A stretch of 5,832 nt of DNA from Nitrospirota bacterium (GTDB taxonomy: Bacteria; Nitrospirota; UBA9217): NCBI GenBank assembly GCA_021788515.1, contig JAJYKN010000105.1, forward strand, positions 1 to 5,832, given 5' to 3'. Below, piece after piece: positions 1 to 4,135 of the stretch. The position numbers and the translations under genes were made by a program. The first letter of the stretch is position 1. Every line of letters starts with the position of its first letter. Below the pieces are notes generated by a model that had not been told where the DNA came from, searched no databases, and was given only the letters and a program-made list of their open reading frames with translations.

Positions 1-1
1 C

Positions 2-109
2 GGACTTTCCCCGGAAGACCATGAGGCGGCGCTCCGGATCATGAAGAATGTGTTGGGAGTGACCATCGCAAAATCGGGAACGGAAAGAACAGGCCGGAAG
101 GCTGCGTAG
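2..109 (+). CDS. C-terminal end of a probable nicotinamidase / isochorismatase-family hydrolase (5' part outside window)
   Basis: Frame 2 is open from the first base to TAG at 107-109, giving 35 residues that start GLSPEDHEAAL and end TGRKAA. The pattern D/S-P-x-x-H-x-x-A-L-x-x-M-x-x-x-L/Y-G is what I remember from the last helix of nicotinamidases (PncA-type cysteine hydrolases that deamidate nicotinamide to nicotinate). It lies 88 bp upstream of pncB on the same strand, and pncA/pncB adjacency makes metabolic sense because the product of one is the substrate of the other. The catalytic Asp-Lys-Cys residues lie outside the window and cannot be checked. The last ~12 residues after the family-like helix are a charged tail. 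Coding status is likely; the family assignment is an inference from a very short tail plus context. Confidence 0.5.
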   Translation, partial: GLSPEDHEAALRIMKNVLGVTIAKSGTERTGRKAA

Positions 110-111
110 TT

Positions 112-146
112 ATTGCGGATTGCGGATTGTGGAATGCGGATTGCGG
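112..146. repeat. Five tandem copies of heptamer ATTGCGG
   Basis: Units lie at 112-118, 119-125, 126-132 (ATTGTGG), 133-139 (AATGCGG) and 140-146; three are identical and two carry one change each. A sixth, decayed unit may begin at 147. The array starts two bases after the upstream stop codon and ends about 50 bp before the pncB start. It resembles the short heptanucleotide tandem repeats known from cyanobacterial intergenic regions, but whether it is dispersed in this genome cannot be seen here. Because 7 is not a multiple of 3, copy-number change would shift any frame running through it. This argues against translation starting inside it. Confidence 0.85.
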
Positions 147-185
147 AATAAAAAATCCAGAAAAGCCTTTTCCAAATCCAAAATC

Positions 186-194
186 GAGGGAGGG
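186..194 (+). promoter_or_regulatory. Ribosome binding site fixing the pncB start
   Basis: GAGGGAGGG contains the Shine-Dalgarno core GGAGG (189-193), four bases before ATG 198. The same frame is open upstream to a TTG at 120, but that codon lies inside the heptamer repeat, lacks a good ribosome binding site and would add 26 low-complexity residues. ATG 198 is therefore the preferred start. Confidence 0.75.
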
Positions 195-197
195 TCC

Positions 198-1358
198 ATG
201 TTTCTCACCGCAGATCCGAAGGAGATACTCGAAGGCAAGATCACTGACGTCTATTTTGAACGGGCGCTCGCGATATTGAAGGCGAGAAACATCAATCCCA
301 TGGTCAGGGCGGAGTTTATCGCCAAGAGCCTGCCGGAGAAATGGCCCTGGGCCCTCTTAACGGGCGTTGGAGAGGCCCTGGAGCTGATGCAGCACCTGAA
401 GATCAAGGTCAGGGCCATGCGCGAGGGCTCGGTCTTTTACCCTTATGAACCGGTCATGGAGATCGAGGGCAGATACCAGGACTTTATCGTGTACGAAACG
501 GCCATTCTCGGGCTCCTTTGCCAGGCGTCGGGAATATCGACGCAGGCAGCACGAATGAAAAAGCTGGCCGGCGAGCGGCTGGTGATGAGCTTCGGCGCGC
601 GCAGGATGCATCCCATTCTGGCGCCCATGATAGAGCGGAACGCCTTTGTGGGCGGATGTGACGGCGTTGCCGTGGTCAAATCCGGAGAGGTTATCGATGA
701 AGACCCCATGGGCACCATGCCGCACTCTCTGGTCCTGTGCCTGGGCTCGACCGTTGAAGCGCTCAAGGCCTATGACGAGGTGCTTGATCCGAAGTTGAAG
801 CGGGTTGCTCTCATCGACACGTTCCAGGACGAAAAATTTGAAGTGTTGAACGCGGCGCAGGCGTTGGGAAAGCGGCTCGATGCGGTACGGTTCGATACGC
901 CCATGTCGCGCCGCGGCGATTTTTACCGCATTCTCGAAGAAGCGCGATGGGAATTGGATCTGCGCGGCTTCGATCATGTGAAATTTTTCGTAAGCGGGGG
1001 GATCTCCGAAGAAGACATCCCTGCGCTCAATCCCGTGGTGCACGGCTACGGTATCGGAACTGCCATCAGCAACGCGCCGGTCATCGATTTCGCCATGGAT
1101 ATCGTTGAACTCGACGGGAAACCCCTTGCAAAACGGGGCAAATGGTCGGGAAGTAAGAGCGTGCTCGCCTGCGACCGCTGCGGAGCACGGAAAATCGTTC
1201 CGTATACCGCCAAAGGGGCAAGGACATGTGCATGCGGAGGAGTTTTTGCCGATATTCTGGTCTCCGTTCTCGATCACGAAACGTTTCTTGTAGAGCCTGA
1301 TGCGCCTGCCACGATCAGGAAAAAAGTTATGGAAGCCTTAAAAATTCTGGAGCCCTGA
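198..1358 (+). CDS. pncB: Nicotinate phosphoribosyltransferase, short type with zinc-binding C-terminus
   Basis: The 386-residue cytoplasmic enzyme should form nicotinate mononucleotide from nicotinate and PRPP, with ATP hydrolysis, in NAD salvage (Preiss-Handler route). Visible family features: SFGARRMHP at residues 131-139 (substrate-loop Arg residues), GTMPHSL at 172-178 where His176 aligns with the phosphorylated histidine of NAPRTases, FDTP near 235, VSGGIS at 265-270 and the phosphate-binding GYGIGT at 283-288. The end carries C325-x2-C328 ... C344-x-C346, a zinc-knuckle-like tail as in the ~390-residue archaeal-type NAPRTase of Thermoplasma; enterobacterial PncB lacks it. The length fits this short class. 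It probably belongs with the upstream hydrolase fragment. Nicotinamide phosphoribosyltransferase or quinolinate phosphoribosyltransferase are distant relatives, but the GTMPH and zinc motifs favour NAPRTase. No intrinsic terminator was found directly after the stop. Confidence 0.9.
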   Translation: MFLTADPKEILEGKITDVYFERALAILKARNINPMVRAEFIAKSLPEKWPWALLTGVGEALELMQHLKIKVRAMREGSVFYPYEPVMEIEGRYQDFIVYETAILGLLCQASGISTQAARMKKLAGERLVMSFGARRMHPILAPMIERNAFVGGCDGVAVVKSGEVIDEDPMGTMPHSLVLCLGSTVEALKAYDEVLDPKLKRVALIDTFQDEKFEVLNAAQALGKRLDAVRFDTPMSRRGDFYRILEEARWELDLRGFDHVKFFVSGGISEEDIPALNPVVHGYGIGTAISNAPVIDFAMDIVELDGKPLAKRGKWSGSKSVLACDRCGARKIVPYTAKGARTCACGGVFADILVSVLDHETFLVEPDAPATIRKKVMEALKILEP

Positions 1359-1556
1359 GTTGCTGCACAGGGGGTACAGTAACTATCATTGACAGCAACG
1401 GAGAAGTATATTATCGTATGAACGTGAACACCGGAGACGGAAGTAATGCGAATTTGCCTCTGTTACCCCAGCTAATTCCTTTCGCTAAATCCGTCATTTT
1501 CCGCTCAAACTTTTCTCTCTCCGTAACAACGTTCCGCAAAAGCCTCCTCTCTTTCC
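1359..1556. other. Intergenic region between pncB and the marR-type gene
   Basis: No supported gene lies here. The sequence contains a 7-bp inverted repeat, GTTGCTG (1359-1365) with CAGCAAC (1393-1399), separated by 27 bases. It has no T-run, so it is not a standard terminator. TTGACA at 1389-1394 with TATCGT 17 bp downstream (1412-1417) could be a second promoter. The ORF beginning at ATG 1418 (57 codons) has no ribosome binding site. From about 1480 the + strand is pyrimidine-rich. A 42-codon minus-strand ORF (1411-1539) has AGGAGG three bases before a TTG, but no other support. Confidence 0.4.
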
Positions 1557-1585
1557 TTGACATCCTATCGATTCCGAGCTATAGT
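1557..1585 (+). promoter_or_regulatory. Sigma70 promoter of the marR-doxX operon
   Basis: TTGACA (1557-1562) is a perfect -35 box. After exactly 17 bp comes TATAGT (1580-1585), one base from the -10 consensus. Transcription would start near 1592, about 40 bp before the regulator start codon at 1633. The near-consensus boxes suggest strong unrepressed activity, as expected for a promoter held down by its own repressor. Confidence 0.8.
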
Positions 1586-1588
1586 TAG

Positions 1589-1600
1589 TTTAACGTTAAA
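1589..1600. promoter_or_regulatory. Palindromic operator candidate TTTAACGTTAAA
   Basis: This is a perfect 12-bp dyad (TTTAAC/GTTAAA) centred between 1594 and 1595. It begins three bases after the -10 box and covers the expected transcription start. MarR dimers bind short AT-rich dyads of this size that overlap promoters and commonly autoregulate their own operon. A bound dimer here would block RNA polymerase. The flanks (GTTAG left, TAATTTAG right) add only partial symmetry. Binding by the adjacent regulator is inferred from position. Confidence 0.65.
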
Positions 1601-1632
1601 TAATTTAGTATTTATTGAGGCAGCTAGGTTTC

Positions 1633-2103
1633 ATGAAGAGCACGCACTACAGAGGCACGAAAGAAGAAGTCAAGGCGCTCAGTGCCTTTGTCAAGCTGAC
1701 ACGGGCGTCGGAAGCGATTTCAACACGAGTCCACCGGCATCTGGGAGAAGCGGGACTGACGGTCAGCCAGTTCGGCGTGCTGGAAGCAATCTATCACCTC
1801 GGTCCCTTGAGCCAGGCCGAGTTGGCAAAGAAAATACTCAAAAGCACCGGCAATATCACGATGGTCATCGATAATCTGGAGAAGAGGGGCCTGGTGAAGC
1901 GTGAGCGGAAAGAAGGTGACCGGCGTTATTATGCGGTTACCCTCACTCCGGCAGGACAAAAGCTGATCAGCGGCATTTTCCCCCGCCACGCAGGAAAGAT
2001 CGTCGAATCGATGAATGTCCTGACCAAGGCTGAACAGGAGCAACTTGGTCAGTTGTGCCGAAAACTGGGACTGGCGGAGGAAGAAGCGGGGACTCCCCGA
2101 TGA
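1633..2103 (+). CDS. MarR-family transcriptional regulator (probable autorepressor)
   Basis: The 156-residue protein shows the standard MarR winged-helix plan. There is an N-terminal dimerisation helix (about 10-35), then LTVSQFGVLEAIYHLGPLSQAELAKK, the helices leading into the DNA-binding domain. The recognition helix is near 71-83 (STGNITMVIDNLE), followed by KRGLVKR and the wing with D96-R97-R98-Y99-Y100 and LTPAG. C-terminal helices complete the dimer interface. The only cysteine is Cys142, in the C-terminal dimerisation region. There is no N-terminal sensing cysteine of the OhrR type. ATG 1633 is chosen because GAGG (1617-1620) lies 12 bases upstream; TTG 1615 is in frame but precedes that site. 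The gene follows a near-consensus promoter with a 12-bp palindrome and is 68 bp upstream of a DoxX gene with no terminator between, so it probably represses both. The ligand is unknown. Confidence 0.88.
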   Translation: MKSTHYRGTKEEVKALSAFVKLTRASEAISTRVHRHLGEAGLTVSQFGVLEAIYHLGPLSQAELAKKILKSTGNITMVIDNLEKRGLVKRERKEGDRRYYAVTLTPAGQKLISGIFPRHAGKIVESMNVLTKAEQEQLGQLCRKLGLAEEEAGTPR

Positions 2104-2156
2104 AGAACCTCAACCGGTGAACGGAAATGTTGATGCAGTGACAGGATTTTTACAAA

Positions 2157-2162
2157 AGGAGG
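2157..2162 (+). promoter_or_regulatory. Strong ribosome binding site of the DoxX gene
   Basis: AGGAGG, a full Shine-Dalgarno match, sits nine bases before ATG 2172. It is much better than the site of the regulator gene upstream, so the membrane protein is probably made in larger amount than the repressor from the shared transcript. Confidence 0.75.
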
Positions 2163-2171
2163 AAATAAATT

Positions 2172-2621
2172 ATGTTAAAAAAGCTGTTTCAAACAAACGA
2201 TGATGTTGCACTGCTGGTGCTGAGGGTGGTCCTTGGATACGTGTTTTTCTTTCCCGGCATGCAGAAGCTCACGACCATGTACGGAGGGTACGGCTTCACG
2301 GGGACGCTCGGATTTTTTACCAGCAAGCTGGGCATCCCCGTGGTGTTCGCGTTTCTGGCGATCATGGCGGAAGGCATCGGCTGGGCCGGCCTGATTACCG
2401 GGCTGCTGACCCGGGTCGCAGCCTTCGGGATCGCCGTGAACATGGCTGTAGCTGTGTATATGCTGCATTGGCAGAACGGGATCTTTATGAACTGGTTCGG
2501 GAACCAGAAGGGCGAGGGCTATGAATATCATCTTCTCGTAATCGCCATCGGCATTGCGCTCATGATCAGGGGCGGCGGCAAATGGTCGATTGACAAGGCC
2601 ATTGCCGACAAAATGAAGTAA
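2172..2621 (+). CDS. DoxX-family membrane protein
   Basis: The 149-residue inner-membrane protein has four predicted helices at about 11-28, 54-78, 81-99 and 118-133. Family hallmarks are LRVVLGYVFFFPGMQKL in helix 1 (the usual LR-x-x-x-G-x-x-F-x-x-x-G-x-x-K pattern), GYEYHLL before helix 4, and the ending GGGKWSID, close to the canonical G-x-G-x-x-S-x-D. Members include the small subunit of archaeal thiosulfate:quinone oxidoreductase and the Bacillus proteins MhqP and CatD, which are induced by quinones and catechols. The precise activity of bacterial stand-alone members is mostly unsettled. There are no cysteines, so direct thiol chemistry is unlikely; quinone-pool interaction is a guess from the family. 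It is the second and last gene of the operon, ended by a terminator 30 bp after its stop. Confidence 0.88.
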   Translation: MLKKLFQTNDDVALLVLRVVLGYVFFFPGMQKLTTMYGGYGFTGTLGFFTSKLGIPVVFAFLAIMAEGIGWAGLITGLLTRVAAFGIAVNMAVAVYMLHWQNGIFMNWFGNQKGEGYEYHLLVIAIGIALMIRGGGKWSIDKAIADKMK

Positions 2622-2650
2622 CTCATTGCCAGGTGGGTGTCATATACGAC

Positions 2651-2685
2651 GGGGTCATCCCTCAGAAGAGATGACCTCTTTTTTT
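2651..2685 (+). terminator. Intrinsic terminator after the DoxX gene
   Basis: GGGGTCAT (2651-2658) pairs with ATGACCTC (2671-2678), including one G-T wobble. CTC (2661-2663) pairs with GAG (2668-2670) across the tetraloop AGAA, leaving a two-base bulge (CC, 2659-2660). The stem is followed immediately by a T-rich run (TTTTTTT, 2679-2685). It closes the marR-doxX operon. Confidence 0.85.
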
Positions 2686-2746
2686 GTCAATCTTCCTTAA
2701 CCCATTCTGCACTCCACAATCTATAAACCACGCAATCGATAAGTCC

Positions 2747-2775
2747 TTGCATTTTAAAATAAGTTATACTATGCT
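2747..2775 (+). promoter_or_regulatory. Candidate promoter of the 246-residue membrane protein gene
   Basis: TTGCAT (2747-2752) and TATGCT (2770-2775) are 17 bp apart; TATACT (2765-2770) is an overlapping alternative -10 box without a good -35. The matches are moderate. A promoter is needed here because the preceding operon ends in a terminator at 2685 and the next gene starts at 2847. Confidence 0.4.
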
Positions 2776-2832
2776 CGATTCGTTGTTCGTAACAACATCC
2801 GCAGGATGCACAAAAGGGATTGAGAAGGGGAA

Positions 2833-2850
2833 ATGAGATCTATAGCATGA
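2833..2850 (+). CDS. Possible five-codon leader ORF overlapping the next start (ATGA)
   Basis: ATG 2833 reads MRSIA and stops at TGA 2848-2850, so its stop overlaps the downstream start codon as ATGA. The purine-rich AGAAGGGG (2823-2830) is two bases from this ATG but 16 bases from ATG 2847, so ribosomes may load on the short ORF and re-initiate. Such a short ORF can occur by chance; it is listed because it bears on how the next gene is started. Confidence 0.25.
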   Translation: MRSIA

Positions 2851-3587
2851 AGAATCTGCGAAGACAGTCGGCATTCGGCATCAGTCTGGTCATGCTTTCC
2901 GCGCTGACGTATTTTATTCAGGTACGGCTCTTTCATGCCGGGCGCGATACCTTATTTTATTTCCTCCAGGACCTGGCTTTCGTTCCGATCCAGATACTGC
3001 TCGTGACGGTGATCATCGATCAAGTGTTGCGTCTGAGGGAAAAGGCCGCAATGCTGAACAAGCTGAACATGGTTATTGGCGCTTTTTTCAGCGAAGCAGG
3101 CACCCATCTGCTCAAGTCGTTCTCGGGCTTTGATCACCATGCCGACCGCATCAGGCCGGAACTGCTCGTGAACGGAAAATGGAGCGACCGGCAGTTCGCC
3201 CGGGTCGTTACGGACCTTCAAACGTACGATTACCGCATTGACGTAGAGAAAAACGATTTGGGGGCGCTCAAGCTTTTTCTCGGCGGGAAACGCGATTTTC
3301 TTCTGAGGCTTTTAGAAAACCAGAACCTGCTCGAACACGAGACGTTTACCGAACTGCTCTGGGCGGTCTTTCACCTGACGGAAGAGCTTGAGGCCCGGGC
3401 CGACGTGGCGCATCTTTCGGCCGTTGACCGGGAACATCTTGCGGGAGACGTCAGGAGGGCCTATGTCATCCTGATCGCTGAATGGCTCGGCTATATGAAG
3501 CACCTCAAGAAGGAGTATCCCTATCTGTTTTCTCTCGCTGTTCGGACAAATCCCTTTGACGAGCACGCATCGGCCTTGTTTCAATAA
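2847..3587 (+). CDS. Conserved-looking membrane-anchored protein of unknown function
   Basis: The 246-residue protein has two N-terminal transmembrane helices (about 9-29 and 37-60). Positive residues before the first (K2, R5, R6) and after the second (RLREK, 62-66) place both ends in the cytoplasm. The remaining ~185 residues are predicted mostly helical and soluble, with a dense acidic/aromatic segment at about 137-164 (LLEHETFTELLWAVFHLTEEL) and a C-terminal YPYLFSLAVRTNPF at 204-217. I recall similar unannotated proteins from deltaproteobacteria and Nitrospirota but cannot name a domain. No nucleotide-binding, kinase, GGDEF or protease motif is visible. The start is uncertain: ATG 2847 begins a typical MKNLRRQ membrane-protein N-terminus but has only a distant Shine-Dalgarno; TTG 2820 would add nine residues. 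It appears monocistronic, separated from the DoxX operon by a terminator. Confidence 0.8.
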   Translation: MKNLRRQSAFGISLVMLSALTYFIQVRLFHAGRDTLFYFLQDLAFVPIQILLVTVIIDQVLRLREKAAMLNKLNMVIGAFFSEAGTHLLKSFSGFDHHADRIRPELLVNGKWSDRQFARVVTDLQTYDYRIDVEKNDLGALKLFLGGKRDFLLRLLENQNLLEHETFTELLWAVFHLTEELEARADVAHLSAVDREHLAGDVRRAYVILIAEWLGYMKHLKKEYPYLFSLAVRTNPFDEHASALFQ

Positions 3588-3639
3588 GGCCAAAACACGA
3601 TTGATGCATCGCTGATCGCTACGTTCTTGCATTTTAGTT

Positions 3640-3720
3640 GTGAACGAAGACCCGCTCGCCGAAGCGGGCCTCATCACGTTCGAAACCGCGGAGTTTCACC
3701 CGGCCATTGCATTCAAATGA
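3640..3720 (+). pseudogene. Possible 26-codon coding remnant or small ORF
   Basis: Reading from GTG 3640 gives 26 codons to TGA 3718-3720, including DPLAEAGLITF and ETAEFHPAIAF. Nineteen of 26 codons end in G or C, and the amino-acid mix looks like real protein, unlike the surrounding AT-rich non-coding DNA. The frame is open upstream only to TGA 3613, and no ribosome binding site precedes the GTG. It could be the tail of a degraded gene or a chance ORF; I do not recognise a family. Confidence 0.25.
3651..3668. other. GC-rich hairpin CCCGCT/AGCGGG
   Basis: A 6-bp perfect stem (3651-3656 with 3663-3668) has a six-base loop. No T-run follows on either strand, so it is not a good intrinsic terminator, although it is the only stable stem soon after the 3587 stop and could help end that transcript. 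It lies inside the coding-like stretch 3640-3720. Confidence 0.3.
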
Positions 3721-3877
3721 GAAAAAGGAAGTACCTACAACAACTTCTCTAAAGTTCCCCCCGTCTTTTCCCCGAGCTGACCCCGGTGACGTATGCATTT
3801 GTAGTTCACAGCAGTTGCAAAATCAAAAATTGTGGTCTTCATTCAGAAGCTGTTAACCTCTGCCCTCATACGACCAG

Positions 3878-3889
3878 GTGAATATTCAC
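3878..3889. promoter_or_regulatory. Perfect 12-bp palindrome GTGAATATTCAC, candidate regulator site
   Basis: The dyad is exact and sits immediately upstream of the -35-like TTGCAA (3890-3895). Outer bases A3876 and T3891 extend the symmetry across one mismatched pair. In that position it would suit an activator or a repressor of the lipoprotein promoter. No regulator for it is encoded in the window; the MarR-type operator upstream has a different sequence. Confidence 0.45.
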
Positions 3890-3918
3890 TTGCAATAAGT
3901 TGCAGAAAATGCTAATTT
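3890..3918 (+). promoter_or_regulatory. Candidate extended -10 promoter for the lipoprotein transcript
   Basis: TTGCAA (3890-3895), a 17-bp spacer ending TGC (3910-3912), then TAATTT (3913-3918). The TGN triplet would compensate for a weak -10 box. The start near 3925 would give a leader of about 210 bases containing the foldable element. TAAAAT (3948-3953) is an alternative -10, and TTGACA at 3957-3962 has no partner -10 at the right distance. Confidence 0.3.
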
Positions 3919-3966
3919 TCAAGTCACAAGTCAAATGCACTGTAGTTTAAAATATTTTGACAGAGA

Positions 3967-4080
3967 CGGGAGGCCAAAGATCGTGAATAAGCGAACCCGA
4001 TGGAACCATAATAGTTGCATAACCCGCTGAGCTATACCATAGGCGTATAGCTCAGACAAACTATCTACGGCGGGATCTCC
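3967..4080 (+). ncRNA. Structured 5' leader of the lipoprotein gene, possible cis-regulatory RNA
   Basis: An 11-bp perfect hairpin (CTGAGCTATAC 4027-4037, seven-base loop, GTATAGCTCAG 4045-4055) sits inside longer-range pairings. AGATC (3978-3982) pairs with GATCT (4074-4078), extended by GG (3972-3973) with CC (4079-4080) across a bulge, closing the domain; CCGC (4024-4027) can pair with GCGG (4070-4073) around the hairpin. The domain ends 55 bp before the start codon. Three stretches recall, in order, conserved ydaO (c-di-AMP) riboswitch motifs: CGGGAGGCCAA (3967-3977), GTGAAT (3983-3988), and AACCCG ... AGCTA ... AGGCG (4021-4045). However, the ydaO closing stem is not visible and the strong hairpin competes with that fold, so the class is unassigned. 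It does not show the GCAAACC/GACGCAAAGC core of c-di-GMP-I riboswitches. Confidence 0.4.
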
Positions 4081-4122
4081 AACTCAATTTGTTTTTGGGA
4101 CAGGACGTGAGTTATTAACCAC

Positions 4123-4127
4123 AGGAG
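4123..4127 (+). promoter_or_regulatory. Ribosome binding site of the lipoprotein gene
   Basis: AGGAG lies eight bases before ATG 4136. It is well spaced and outside the hairpin, and it decides the start, which also gives a correct lipoprotein signal sequence. Confidence 0.75.
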
Positions 4128-4135
4128 ATATTAAA

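Larger units (their letters stand above)
3588..4135. other. 548-bp gene-poor region before the lipoprotein gene
   Basis: No gene of confident standing lies here. In order it holds: a short stretch with coding-like codon use (3640-3720) that contains a GC-rich hairpin (3651-3668); a GC/C-run stretch at about 3755-3790; AT-rich DNA with TTGCA repeated at 3815, 3890 and 3900; a 12-bp palindrome at 3878-3889; promoter-like boxes; and a foldable leader at 3967-4080 ending 55 bp before the lipoprotein start. The marked drop in GC from about 3800 to 3960 fits a promoter/regulatory region for the lipoprotein gene. Confidence 0.6.

Noticed and set aside
120..197. TTG-initiated 26-residue N-terminal extension of pncB
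   Set aside because: It is translated from the heptamer repeat and low-complexity DNA, and a proper Shine-Dalgarno precedes ATG 198; family length fits the shorter form.
357..1277. 306-codon open frame on the minus strand inside pncB
   Set aside because: It is the mirror of a strongly supported gene; the protein has no recognisable motif and the + strand frame carries all NAPRTase motifs.
1418..1591. 57-codon ORF starting ATG 1418 upstream of marR
   Set aside because: No ribosome binding site, runs through the marR promoter, and the composition is not protein-like.
3957..3986. TTGACA at 3957-3962 as the lipoprotein promoter
   Set aside because: No acceptable -10 box at 16-18 bp spacing.
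4001..4020. Sigma54 promoter (TGG ... TTGC) in the lipoprotein leader
   Set aside because: GG and GC are 13 bp apart where 10 are required.
3982..4036. tRNA-like pieces on the minus strand (TATAGCTCAGCGGGTTA and GGGTTCG)
   Set aside because: They match the D-arm and part of the T-arm consensus, but no D-stem partner, acceptor stem or anticodon arm can be formed and the spacing is too short. At most a decayed fragment, and the D-arm match is explained by the 11-bp hairpin.
3967..4080. Leader as a c-di-GMP-I (GEMM) riboswitch
   Set aside because: Only loose similarity (GGCCAAAG, TTGCATAACC); the GCAAACC and GACGCAAAGC core motifs and the tetraloop stem are absent.
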